This document shows, piece by piece, positions 21,758 to 32,106 of a stretch of 64,000 nt of DNA. The stretch's first letter is position 1. The number at the start of each line of letters is the position of its first letter. The position numbers and the translations under genes were made by a program. The stretch comes from Leptodontidium sp. MPI-SDFR-AT-0119 (lineage: Eukaryota; Ascomycota; Leotiomycetes; Helotiales; Leptodontidiaceae). The stretch covers positions 2,728,001-2,792,000 of the forward strand of contig JAHLEZ010000007.1 of NCBI GenBank assembly GCA_020726505.1, given 5' to 3'. The notes under the pieces were generated by a model. That model searched no databases. It was not told the origin of the DNA and saw only the letters and a list, made by a program, of their open reading frames with translations.

Positions 21758-21931
21758 TTACTGTTCCATATCCGGAGTCCAATCATTCAAAAACTTCCGG
21801 AACTCGTTGAACCTGACTGGTTGTGTCAGGAAAAAGTTTATGCCACTGGAGAAAGCCTCCTGTCGAACGCTAGCGGAAGCAAGACCAGTCAAGGCGGCGA
21901 TCATATCAGGCTTCTGCCCTTGACTGACGGG
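21758..21931 (-). pseudogene. C-terminal half of a response-regulator (REC) domain
   Basis: The minus frame ending at TAA 21758-21760 reads KPDMIAALTGLASASVRQEA, then FSSGINFFLTQPVRFNEF. This is the alpha-4/beta-5 part of the receiver domain found at the end of fungal hybrid histidine kinases (ALTGLA...AGxxxFLTKPV). The invariant Lys of KPV is Gln here. The upstream phospho-acceptor Asp region is not found. It is a short relic. Confidence 0.65.
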
Positions 21932-22878
21932 AAAGGAATTTCCAATGCATCAATTAGACTGTCAAAATGGAACACCGGTCCCCAGGCTCTAAATTAGTTC
22001 AAATCTGGGTTACTGACTCGCTTTCGCCTGCTTACAACGTTTATTGGTACTGACCATCCGACCACCAAAGCTTATGTATAGCTTTGACTGGGTTTGACCT
22101 AGATAATGTCACTTGGCTGCATGATATCGGTTTAGTCCCGAACCTTGATTTCTTCGACTTTAACTCAGGGAAGCTATGTCAAATTTTTCCAGACATGCGA
22201 CATTCTCCATGATTTTCACGCATCTCAGCCTGCAGCAGTGTGACTATTTAGAGGGCACTAATAACGATTAAACGAAGTGGTATTGATGCTCGCAGTTCCT
22301 CGTAACCTTTAAACAGAGTCTAATTACAGACTGCGACCGCTAGTGCCAAAGGGGAAACCCCACTTGCTTCGAGACCTTGTTCATCTCTTGGGCGCTTCGC
22401 TCGTCTCCACCGATATCCTGTACGGGTCGGAACTGTTTCCCATAGGAATGGGGTGGATAATTGCCTTAGGGTACGAACGAATCATACAAGTACTTTATAC
22501 AGGTTCCGGAGCTCTTGGCCGTCTACACCACGAGAAACCTTATTTGAGAGAAACCTTATTTGAGAATGAAGTCTGTGCGAACGGGATTATCCCACATTAG
22601 CCTCTCGATGCTTCCCAAAGTCCGTCCAGATGTCGTGCAAGCGCATCCGAATAGCCACTTTGACCCCATCCCTCTGCCTCCCCTCGCCCAAAATCATGCT
22701 TTTAGACAGCCATGACTCCATCAGTCTGTTCCACTTTTTGGGGGTTTTCAACCGCGATTCATCTTCCACGTCCTGGGGAAAACTCAAGGACCAGTCCGGA
22801 GAAAGCCAAGATTGCAATACAATACGACTATACTGCTGCTGCATCTTCTCAAGCATAACACTTCCTTCTCGTGTCGAG
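21932..22878. other. intergenic region
   Basis: No gene is supported. An open frame at 22343-22600 (+) lacks recognisable motifs. Inside it a 16-bp unit (gagaaaccttatttga) occurs twice in direct tandem at 22532-22563. An open minus frame at 22587-23021 is the shadow of the membrane-protein first exon in its right half. Confidence 0.45.
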
Positions 22879-24087
22879 ATGTCTTTCATCAAAGCAGCTG
22901 CAGAGCCGCCACCCGGAGTGATAGCCGACTTGGAGAACCCCCAAGATGTTTTAAGAACTGTCAACCTCGTTGTGCAATCACTATGTATCGTCTTTGTCTC
23001 GGTCACGGTTCTTTTGCGCATGTATACTCGGGCTGTAGTTCAGAAAACAGTATATCGTGAAGACTGTAAGTCGTCATTCTACAGATCTGCACGCGTAGTT
23101 GTTGACACGAATAGGGACTAGCTTGTTCGCATGGGTATGGAGCTTTTTCAGCTGAGAAGCATTTGAGCTAACGTCAGCCAGTGTTTTTTCCTCGTGTACA
23201 TGTCTGCTACTATGACACGTACGTAGATAGATGTCTTTCTTATGTTCAAATAATGTTTCTGACAATTCGCAGTTTCGTTCTACGGTGGAGGCTACCATGA
23301 GTGGGAGGTTGCTGGAAACGACATGAAAAACTTCAATCTGGTCTGTAATTTCAGAGTCCGTCTTTCGTACGAAATACTGACTTGCTAGGTATCCTATGTA
23401 GGGGTACTAACTTATGGACCAACAGCACTCCTAATCAAGGTTTCCCTCCTTCTGATTACAACCCGAATCTTTTACCTCCACCAAAAAACGGTTATCTCGC
23501 TGAACGTACTTCTCGCCATGATCGTCATTTTCTATGTCTCTATGCAATTCTTCAAGATATTCATCTGCTCACCAATATCGAAGTTCTGGGATCCGATCAC
23601 GCCAGGGAAATGTTTTAATAAGTATGGGATATATCTGGCAGATACTGTCGCAAGTGTCATCACCGATGTAGCGATTTTGGCGCATCCCATCCCGTTAGTA
23701 CGGGGTCTCAATATTCCGAAGTCACAAAAAATAAAGGTATATGCCCTGCTGGCGGCGGGCGGAGTGGCGACTGCAGCTAGCATCGCTCGACTTGCTATCC
23801 TCCTTACTCTCAAGAACAAAGCAGACATTACCTTGAATGTGATTGCCTTGAATCTGCCCCGGTATGCCAAGAGTTGAAATTGCCCAAAGGGAAAGGCTAA
23901 TATTTGCAGATCAGCAGAGGCATCAATCGGACTTATTTGCGCTTCGCTGCCAGCACTCAACATCCTCTTTACGAGAAGACGTCAGCATGGGTTGTTGATC
24001 AAAGTCAAAACTTCCGAGGCTGACATGGAGGCGGGGAAGCTGGGCTTGATGCGAGGTCACCACAGAGGGGATGGTGCGCTGCAATAG
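22879..24087 (+). CDS. rhodopsin-like seven-helix fungal membrane protein, 320 aa
   Basis: Six exons, 22879-23065, 23115-23134, 23182-23218, 23273-23340, 23389-23861 and 23910-24087, sum to 963 nt with all phases agreeing. The second exon is only 20 bp and restores the EDW motif after the first exon. Typical family features follow in order: LENPQDVLRTVNLVVQSL in helix 1, YGGGYHEWEV in the first extracellular part, VLTYGPTALLIKVSLL, FKIFICSP...FWDP, PGKCFN (conserved Cys), VITDVAILAHPIP, a helix-6 block KVYALLAAGGVATAASIARL, and AEASIGLICASLPAL in helix 7 before an RRR stop-transfer. These integral membrane proteins are abundant in filamentous ascomycetes and related to Pth11-type receptors, but their ligands are mostly unknown. 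The C-tail is short (about 35 residues). No damage is seen. Confidence 0.85.
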
Positions 24088-24566
24088 ACATACCTCGAAG
24101 CTCGCCCGGAAAAGCCACCATGACAGAACGCAAAATCAAAAGAACGAACAGATCATAGAAAATAAGCGCATAGTTGAGATGCGTAGTGAAGACTTTAAGC
24201 AGACGGAAGTGGGGTACCGACCTAGACGCGTACCTCCGCACTCTCGAACTTTCACCCCTCCAACCAAATTTCCGAACAAAGCAGGGCGGTGCAAGTACTT
24301 GCACCGAGCAACAAACCACTTGTATTGCATTTGCTATGAATCTCCGTTGGTGGACAGGTAACAGCTTGGGCTTCCTGTCCCTCGGCACCTGATGAGTCGT
24401 TCTTTTGTTGGCCAGTCCCGACACGGGCGGGGGATCAGATAAATGGGTGAAACACCAAACGAAAATGAAAATATTGACATGGAAGGAGACAAGAGGTGGA
24501 AGGTGCAGCGTGTTATAACGAACACACCTTCACCGCAATGCTTAACGGGCCTGTCCAGCAGAAATG
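24088..24566. other. intergenic region
   Basis: This lies between two convergent genes. Open frames on both strands have no family motif, and no remnant of the missing phosphotransferase C-lobe is seen. Confidence 0.45.
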
Positions 24567-25439
24567 TCACGTTTTAAATGGCAACATATTGTACCTAGTT
24601 TGAGGAGGTTCAATCTCATTTACACGCAATTCAAGCCTCAATGCCTCAATGTCTCCTTGAGCTCTTACCCTCTGAGCGCCTTCCGCATTGTCGGCGAGAT
24701 TCCGCTGGGTCTGAAGGTGGATTAGGTGCTCGGTTGCAACTGACTTAAAATAGTCACTTGCACGGTCAAACGGCGCGGTGGGAAATCGATCGATAGGGTA
24801 GCCTGTGGAAGTTGCTAATTCGTTCATGTTGTATGTTAGGGGTCTTCCGGTAACAGACCATGTGTTTGAAGTGGGGTCTTTTGAGATAGCTCCGATACGG
24901 GCGAAATCAAGCCGAGAAATTTGAAGCATGTAATCAGCAAGTTGATCGTAAATGGTGGCGAGCTTTGCGTCATCAATGTTTGGGTTTAGAATCACATCCT
25001 CTTGATCGTCTGTCGTCGGTTGCTTTAGGACAGTCGATAAACGCGTTCCGTCGATAAAATCCATGACGATAAATGGCCCCAGCTGTTTTGGGCTCTCCTC
25101 CGTCAAGCCCCAGCCGAGCACACGAGGGAGAGGAATGGTGGTGTGTTGGCTGAGGTACTCTATGAACTGCACCTCGTTCGTGACCTTTTCGGCCCTCCAC
25201 GTTGTGTGTCCCGGTTTTGCGAACCGAATAAGAGCGCTCTGTCGACTATCGCCGAATCCGATGCGGAGGCTGAGGTTGAATGAGCCCTTCAAGAAACCAA
25301 TGAACTCTCCGGCTCCACCTCCATCCAGGAGACCATCAACAAAAGCCACGATTTCATCTTTTGCGTCGATGACCTTGCGCAGCCAAGCCCTGCATTCATC
25401 ATCACCGTTGGCCTCAGCAATCCCATCGTAGACTGTCAT
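24567..25439 (-). CDS. truncated APH/choline-kinase-like phosphotransferase
   Basis: From ATG at 25439 the frame encodes about 290 residues with the N-lobe and early C-lobe of the fungal aminoglycoside-phosphotransferase-like family: SFNLSLRIGF, SALIRFAKPGHT (ATP Lys/Arg strand), EVQFIEYLSQHTTIPLPRVLGWG and GPFIVMDFIDGTRLS. The conserved middle DYFKSVATEHLIHLQTQRN is followed by a diverged tail and a stop at 24567. The catalytic loop (HxDxxxxN) and the metal-binding DFE that should come next are absent, and the downstream DNA shows neither in any frame. The protein would be catalytically dead, or the gene lost its 3' end. An in-frame ATG further upstream (25514) is less likely as start. Confidence 0.72.
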   Translation of the reverse strand: MTVYDGIAEANGDDECRAWLRKVIDAKDEIVAFVDGLLDGGGAGEFIGFLKGSFNLSLRIGFGDSRQSALIRFAKPGHTTWRAEKVTNEVQFIEYLSQHTTIPLPRVLGWGLTEESPKQLGPFIVMDFIDGTRLSTVLKQPTTDDQEDVILNPNIDDAKLATIYDQLADYMLQISRLDFARIGAISKDPTSNTWSVTGRPLTYNMNELATSTGYPIDRFPTAPFDRASDYFKSVATEHLIHLQTQRNLADNAEGAQRVRAQGDIEALRLELRVNEIEPPQTRYNMLPFKT

Positions 25440-25777
25440 TTTTATCCAGCGTTTAGCGGACTGATGCGATGGCTGAATGAGAAATGGGGATGCAAACTGG
25501 ACAAGGTGACTCAAAAGATGGCAGAGCCGCTCTTGGCGCGCGGCCCGAGGCAGGGAGACAAGGAATAAGTCCCCACCCCACCATTTGGACCCCCCCCCCC
25601 CCCCCCCTTGGACTACTCCGCATTTTTCACTGCTTTATAAACAATTCTTAATAACTCTATAACGCCTTAATGCACTGTGAGGGTGGTGCGGCGGAGCGTA
25701 CCGCCGACACAGACTCTTCGTATACGCCTTTGACCTCCAACGTTGCTTCCGTGCTAGCTTAGTATACTAGTCGAAAC
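25440..25777. other. intergenic region with poly-C tract
   Basis: Upstream of the phosphotransferase gene. It holds the 18-base C run listed separately and no recognised gene. Confidence 0.45.
25590..25607. repeat. 18-bp poly-C homopolymer
   Basis: Eighteen consecutive C residues, unusually long for unique DNA. The assembled length may be unreliable. Confidence 0.9.
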
Positions 25778-26640
25778 ATGAATACAGCAGAGAGTAACTA
25801 CAAGTTAGATCCAGTCCCAGACATTTCTCCGGATGGCGATGTTATTCTAGTAGTCGGACCCCGGAACGTACGATTGAGAATTCAATCCCAATGCCTCTGG
25901 TGTGCCTCAAAAGTCTTCGGCGCCATATTCGGGCCCACTTAAAGTAAAGGTCAAGGACTTTCTAAAGAATCCCCACAGGAAGTTCGATTAATGGAGGATA
26001 ATGCCGATGCGTTGCGAATAATCTGTTACGTCATCTACTATCGCAATAATAATATGCTACAATCCTTAACACTAATAAAAGTTCTTCAAATTACTATTGA
26101 GGCCGATAAACACGATCTTAATATTGCCTTGAAATACGCTAGGGCACAGTAATTGAAGCCTAAAGGAAGGCCGGAGAAAATGGACATAAGATATCTTCTA
26201 GTCGTAGCTTTCTTATTCAGCGACATAGGCATGTTTGTAGCGCATACTCTGGGGCTAATCCTTTATTACACGGAGTCTTACTTGGAATTCTTCGATAACG
26301 AGATCACTAGTCAAACTATCCCTTGGAAAACGTTTTGTATATAATAACCCTAATGCCTCGGATATTAGACCAGTAATTAACTTTCCTAGACCTATTAGAA
26401 GAGCGAAGAAACCGAATGCGAGCAAAAGTATACTAATTATTAAAAAAAAATAGGATTAACTTCGTCAGCGGCTGTTCTACCTACGACAGAGGCAAGAACC
26501 GCAATGATAAATACAAAATACTTCAATCCGATTACGGCCTATTGAAAATGCTTGAAGTATGAATTAGGCACAAACGCGACCTTGTAGTACAGTAGAAGGC
26601 GAATTGAGTGTCGCCGATTTTTTAGTTAACTATTTTAAGC
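25778..26640 (+). pseudogene. BTB/POZ-domain protein, RIP-damaged
   Basis: From ATG 25778 the frame carries the fungal BTB core: ISPDGDVILVVGPRNVRL, SQCLWCASKVFGAIFGP, then SKESPQEVRL, ADALRIICYVIYYRN, EADKHDLNIALKYA and HTLGLILYYTESYLEFF. Stops interrupt at 25940-25942 and 26150-26152, both TAA at positions where the family usually has Trp, which needs two G-to-A changes per codon. The frame closes at 26342-26344. Beyond it LEERRNRMRAK (about 26395-26430) and CSTYDRGKNRNDKYK (about 26480-26520) continue the usual C-terminus in broken frames. BTB domains mediate dimerisation or ubiquitin-ligase adaptor roles. This copy cannot make a full protein. Confidence 0.78.
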
Positions 26641-26824
26641 AGGCTCTACTTCCAGACACTTTGTGGCTGTGGACCCCTGCCGAGGTTGTACCCCAAAGGT
26701 ACAGCTGCTAATTGTCATCCGGGGCAGAATTTGCGTTTAGCCAACTAGGTACTTGCCTACCTTTGCGCATCCTTCTTCCTCTTCTTCCGCTCTTGCCAGA
26801 GTCAGTGCTTTCCTGACAGCGATT

Positions 26825-27078
26825 ATGGCGCCGCAACTGAATGCTGTACAGCATATTTTGATTAATACTTTGCAAGAAAAAGGGTTCGGGACTAAGCTAA
26901 TAGCCGCAGAAGCCTCGTGTAGCGCGCGCGGTGTCCAGAGCATCCGTCTGAAGAGACAGTAGTCCGAAATGCCCACTACCCCAAGAACAGACCGTGTCAG
27001 CCGCCGTAGCTGCATTACTGCACCCAGCGTCGTCGATATGGATGCCATCTGCAGAACCTTGCTGGCAAGTGATGTGCT
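26825..27078 (+). pseudogene. Tc1/mariner-type transposase N-terminal (HTH) fragment
   Basis: MAPQLNAVQHILINTLQEKG followed by LIAAEASCSARGVQSIRLKRQ is the helix-turn-helix start of fungal Tc1/mariner (DDE_3) transposases. TAG at 26960-26962 replaces a probable Gln, after which SEMPTTPRTDRVSRRSCI continues the family pattern before the similarity is lost. The catalytic DDE domain is missing. A shorter copy of the same start lies inverted at about 32520-32575. Confidence 0.72.
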
Positions 27079-27132
27079 TTAAGACGTCACCGAAGATGAA
27101 AATTGTGCTAGCATTCATGCCTATACTCATAG

Positions 27133-29229
27133 TTACTTGTCTAGTATTTGCGTCGAACTGTATGCGTATCGTTCCAATGGCTCAACAACGAAATCAATGA
27201 ACTCTTGACAAAACGCCACATCGTTGAGATCCGGGCTGTTCCCAAATTGTGACAGTATGCATCTCTCAATCGCGTCTGCTAGGAAATCCGGTTGAGTCAT
27301 TTGCACAGCTTGTTTCCATCGCAGCGCGCCTGCAATGTTTTCCCAGTCCCAGCCCGTATCCGGATTACGGATCGTCTTCCAATACTCCGTCTGTTCGAAC
27401 TCTACATTGGTTAAAAGCTCTAAGATGAGCACGCCAAAGGAAAATATTGCTAATTTAGAAAAATCTCTGTTTGGAAGCTCGCTTGCCGACTGTCGCTCCA
27501 GTATCTCAGAGAGTACTGGGTAGGAGAAATATGGAATATTGGTGAACCCGCGCTTGGGTGCAGTAGCTGGGCTTTGCAGAACGGTGATATTGTGAGCCGC
27601 CCATCCCTGTGGAATCCATCCTGACATTCCAAGACTGACCAGTAATAAGCCCAGCTGTGATCCCATCTGGAGTCGATCAGAAATCTTCGGAGTTTTTTCT
27701 GAGAGCTCTCTCAGGGGATGGAGGCATGCTTCTGATTGTTCTAACAGATCCGGATATGTTCGACAAAACTTGAACCTGATGCGATCCGTGCTCAGAGGTA
27801 AATATCCTGATACCAGGTGGTCGAGCTGTCCTGTCAAAATATCGCAAGCCTTGAGCTCTTGAAGATTTGAAGTGCTGCCAGCAGCCACTTTTGGGCTTCC
27901 TGGTGTACGTAACGGTGGTGTCGAATCCCCAGCTGCTTCATCAGCGAAACGAACGCCTTGTCTTTTTCGGGGTAGTGCAGTGGCGACAACAGGATCCGGA
28001 AGGCTCGGAGGTTCGGGAGGCTGTGTTTGAAGCCCATCAGTCACGGTCTTCTTGGCCATCCCATTTAATGATTCACTGTCCCTTGGATTCTTCAACCCGA
28101 GAGGGTTGAACCTGTTCCTGAATGGTTTTCGAGCCTTGTCGGTCTTCTTGGATCCTTTGGTAAGCCTTTCCCCCCGTCTCTCGAGCCAAATCTTCTCAAC
28201 CTCATCATTCTTAGGGTTGAGAATTGCTTCGGCCGCAGCAACAGCAGCAATCCCGATCGACTTCTTTTCCGCCTCCTTGACAAGATTTTCATGCTTTGCT
28301 CTGATCGTTATTTCTTTCTTCAACGCATCAATCGGGTGTGGACTAGTCACTTTGTCGTTTTGACTTAGCACATGCTGCGGCGCCTTAATACTCTCGATAT
28401 CCCATTCTAACTGCTTCAAATGGGTTGTTTCGGTGAGAAGTAGCCTCAAAGCTGGAATAGAATCTGTCGATGATTTGTACCATTCCACTGCAATTGCGCA
28501 TTTGTGGCAATGGCCGGCGCTAGAGCATTGGATGTTGAGTCTCAGGCCTAGATAGAGCTGTGAAGCTTGCGCCTGTAGTGTTTTGATAAGTCTTGTATGC
28601 TTTTGCACTCTTGGTTGACTAGACACGGTCTGCCCTTGAATCGTGGTATATCTGGTCAAGGCGTTATTTGCATCTTTCAGATCTTTAATTGAGGTATCCA
28701 GCTCCTGGGAAAAGCTTTGCTTGAGCCGGTCCACCTCGAATTGGATGGTGCCAGGCTCCGGAAGCTTTACCTTTCATACAGTCAGCAACCTAGCCTCGGT
28801 GATCGAATTATTCCGAGGTAACAATATGTCAGGGAACTTCCTACTTACTTCCCCGTCATTGCCTGCAAATATTTCCAAGATCTTCTTAGTCGTGGTAGAA
28901 ATGATGAAGATTCTCTCCATGACCCAAGAATAATCCGGCAAAACCATTCGAAGCTTTTCTTGAACAAGTCCATCCTGGAACAAGCTTGGGTCCGGATCTT
29001 CGAGTGTATAATCTCTAGCCTCGAGATCATCCTGGATAGGTAAGAGGAGGCGTTTCAAAATCAGCCCGAATATCACATTCTCTTCCTTGAGAGTGGATAC
29101 GATGCGTTTAAGCCACGGCTGGAATGCTGTCCACTTCGTGAGGCTTTGAGAAATTGACAGCCATTTGTCAGCCGCTTGATATGCGAGAGGGAGAAATTTC
29201 AAAACCACAAGGACTTCGGCTCCTGACAT
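27133..29229 (-). CDS. DUF7580-like fungal STAND-associated protein, 672 aa
   Basis: Two exons, 28849-29229 and 27133-28770, flank a 78-bp intron (GTAAGT donor, CTGAC-like branch) and join in phase to 673 codons including stop. The N-terminal 250 residues are helical, with MSGAEVLVVLKFLPLAYQA resembling the HeLo-like/prion-inhibitory start seen in fungal cell-death proteins. The middle is Pro/Ser-rich and basic. The C-terminal region contains the kinase-like remnant pattern of DUF7580 proteins: LGLLLVSLGMSGWIPQGW, then YFSYPVLSEIL, and FSKLAIFSFGVLILELLTN, which resembles a degenerate kinase helix F. Such proteins are linked to self/non-self recognition, but a biochemical role is unknown. It is divergent from the C2H2-ankyrin gene with only 293 bp between starts. 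It looks intact. Confidence 0.75.
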
Positions 29230-29522
29230 TTTGGAGGCTGGTTATCACGGAGGATGAAGTGGTTAGGCTGGCGGTGGTGGGTGCGGGGACAGAGCAGCTG
29301 AGTCTTGACTGCGCTTCAGACGAAGACCCTCGACGCTAGCAATACCATCCTTGCTGCACCGCTCACGTGCAGGTAGGGGGCTTTTGGGAGTGACAGCGCT
29401 TGGGCCAGCGCACTGCAGCTCACGCGAGTTCAAGAAGCTGTCAGCAGCTTTGCATACCCACCCGACAGAAAACATCTCTCAACTTAAGAAATACACCATT
29501 GCGACGCCCAAGAACACTCACA
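29230..29522. promoter_or_regulatory. shared divergent promoter region
   Basis: A 293-bp interval between the starts of the DUF7580-like gene (minus) and the C2H2-ankyrin gene (plus). Both promoters must lie here or overlap the 5' exons, so co-regulation is plausible. No specific site is claimed. Confidence 0.5.
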
Positions 29523-32106
29523 ATGACTACTACCCAGATTCCATCATCCGAATCAACTGTCTCTACTTTTTCAAGGACTTGTGACCGTCTTCTACAGCAG
29601 CTGCTCCAAAATGCCGAGGCGTCATTGCTGTTTGACGCCCGTGCCCGTGATCAGGCCGAAAACAACCTTGAACGATTCCGGATTTGGGGAAACAACATTG
29701 CCGCCTTCAAAACCCCCAGATCCACAGCTTCACTGGAGTATCGCCTCAGAGATGCGCCGCAAGTGCTAGATCGATTCAAAAGTCGGCTTCAAGAGCTCAT
29801 CGATTCAAGCACCCAAGGTACGAACGAGCTCCGTTCGTAGCCTAAACAGAACAGAACTAACGTCTCGGTTTCCACCAGCTTGTGCCATAGTCGCTGGTGA
29901 TCAACCAAACAGAGAAGACTCTTCAACACAGATCCTAAATGGCCAGGCTCCTAGGACAACGGAGCTTGACGAGTTATTTCTGACTCTGCAGTCGTCTATC
30001 GACGGCCTCTTCCGACTGTCAATGGCCATTCGGGAACGGAGACCCCAAGGAAAGCTTCCAGCGCGTAAACCAGTTTCAGCCGATGCAGATCTATACTTGC
30101 CGAGAGATCGAAATCATATCACGGACAAGTATCCGAAAACAAAACACTCTCCATGGCTTGTTGAGCGACTAGTCAACTCTATTGCCAAACGCAGGGCCTA
30201 CATTCTCGACCGCCAGAGACACATGGAAGGGCTCAAAATTCCCGTCAATTATGAGAGAGACAGTCAGTCCGTGATCGATCGTGAGAGAGCGCTTTCAACA
30301 ATAGCCACTACATTCGAAGATCCGGCTGTTGCTCCACCGCCGCCACCAGAGCATTTGGAAGGACACAAAGTTCGTCGCTCAAGCATGGCTTGGAGCACGG
30401 TGACAACCTTGGCCACTCGCCCTGGACCGCATGGCGATGAAGAGTTCTACGTCCCTGATTTGAGCAACCTGGTCTTCAATGGTGTCCAACTTCAGTAGAC
30501 GAAATTTTTGAATGCCCCTTCTGCCGAGGTATCAAAGAAATAGGAAATTATGTAGACTGGTCGTAAGTGCTTGATCCTTTATCTTGTGAGCTTGTGGAGT
30601 TCTCAAGACACAACTCTAACTGAGACCAGAAGACATATCTTCTCAGATCTCCGCCCATATGCTTGCACTTTCGATGACTGCAATGTCGAAGATTTTGAAT
30701 CGAGACGCGAATGGTTCGCGCACGAATTGCGCGTTCATAGGCGAGAATGGTATTGCTTGAAATGCTCAGACACGACCTTCCATACAAAAGCACAGTTGGC
30801 CGATCATTTCAAAGCTACCCACCAAGACATAACCGACGGGCAGGTTTCCATCATTCTCGAAGCAAGCTCAAAGCCACGAAGGTATTTCGATGAATCATCT
30901 TGTCCATTTCACGAATCGTGGCAACCAGCTCCAAATACACATCTTACCCCGGATCCAAACGACAACAGGAAGGATTTTGCTCGTCATTTAGCGCACGATT
31001 TGAGACAACTTGCACTGTCTGCAACCCAACTGAGCTGGGTGAACGGATTGGAACTCCGGGAGGACGCGGAAGCACCCGAGGGCTCGGCTGATGATGAGTT
31101 GGAGGAAAACCTGGAAGCTGTTGACAACGGAGAAGACTTTGAAGATAAGTTCTTTTCGGCAATCTCAGCCGGAGATGAAGATGTGGTTAAAGAGCTGATC
31201 CTTATGCCTGGGACTGACGTTAACCGAAAGAATCGATCAGGCTGGACGGCACTATCCTCGGCTGCTGCACATGGGAACAAGGCAGTAGTCAGGCTGCTGC
31301 TCGACAAGGGGGCCGACACGAACGCGGCTGATAAGATCGGACGTACGCCACTCCACTTGGCCTCTATGAGTGGGCACGTCGAGGTCGTCAAGCTGCTGCT
31401 CGACATGGGGGCTGACATAAACGCAGCTAATAAGGACGGAAATACGCCACTCTCCTGGGCCTCTGCGAGTGGGCACGTCGAGGTCGTCATGCTGCTGCTT
31501 GACAAGGGGGCCGATATAAACGCAGCTGATAAGGACGGATGGAGGCCACTCCACCTGGCCTCTGTGAATGGGCACGTCGAGGTCGTCAAGCTGCTGCTCG
31601 ACAAGGGGGCCGATATAAACGCAGCTGATAAGGCCGGGTGGAGGCCGCTCCACCAGGCCTCTGTGAGTGGGCACGTCGAGGTCGTCAAGCTGCTGCTCGA
31701 CAAGGGGGCCAACACGAACGCGGCTAATAAGGACGGACGTACGCCACTCCACCAGGCCTCTGCGAGTGGGCACGTCGAGGTCGTCAAGCTACTGCTCGAC
31801 AAGGGGGCCAACACGAACGCGGCTGATAAGAGCGGACGTACGCTACTCCACTGGGCCTCTGCGAGTGAGAACGTCGAGGTCGTCAAGCTGCTGCTCGACA
31901 AGGGGGCCGACACGAACGCGGCTGATAAGAACGGAGATACGTCACTCCACTGGGCCTCTACGAGTGGGCACGTCGAGGTTGTTAAGCTACTGCTTAATAA
32001 GGGGGCTAATATAAACGCAGTTAATAAGGACGGACATACTCCACTCTCTTGGGCCTCTGAAAAGAAGCACGTCGAGGTCGTTAAGCTATTATCCGGCAGC
32101 GACTAA
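29523..32106 (+). CDS. C2H2 zinc-finger ankyrin-repeat protein with a frame break before the fingers
   Basis: Start ATG 29523. Exons are 29523-29817, 29879-30562 and 30630-32106, with introns 29818-29878 and 30563-30629. The N-terminal half is helical. Next come FECPFC (about 30510-30530), IFSDLRPYACTFDDC, REWFAHELRVHRREWYC and LADHFKATH, the C2H2 finger set of a fungal C2H2-ankyrin family. The C-terminus has nine ankyrin repeats. Around 30493-30500 the frame runs into TAG, while the sequence one base out of frame continues directly as VDEIFECPFC, so a 1-nt deletion, a sequencing error or an unseen splice interrupts the gene; the 14-nt GT-AG stretch there is far too short for an intron. If the break is real, the first frame ends at 30498. 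Proteins of this family often neighbour STAND genes; the ligand is unknown. Confidence 0.72.
31237..32103 (+). repeat. array of nine 99-bp ankyrin units
   Basis: Eight full 33-residue repeats and a C-terminal cap, with units from the second onward sharing GHVEVVKLLLDKGA and almost identical DNA (for example gggcacgtcgaggtcgtcaa in most units). Variation is concentrated at the residues between units, the usual binding face. Confidence 0.9.

Noticed and set aside
22587..23021. Minus-strand frame overlapping the membrane-protein first exon
   Set aside because: The plus strand has a six-exon gene with consistent phases and family motifs; the minus frame has none.
30984..31913. Long open frame antisense to the ankyrin array (309 codons)
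   Set aside because: It is the shadow of near-identical 99-bp repeats; its repetitive Ser/Ala-rich translation has no family pattern, while the plus strand encodes clear ankyrin repeats.
31237..32103. Direct repeats resembling a CRISPR-like array
   Set aside because: The 99-bp units are protein-coding ankyrin repeats in a eukaryotic gene, with no spacer/repeat alternation.
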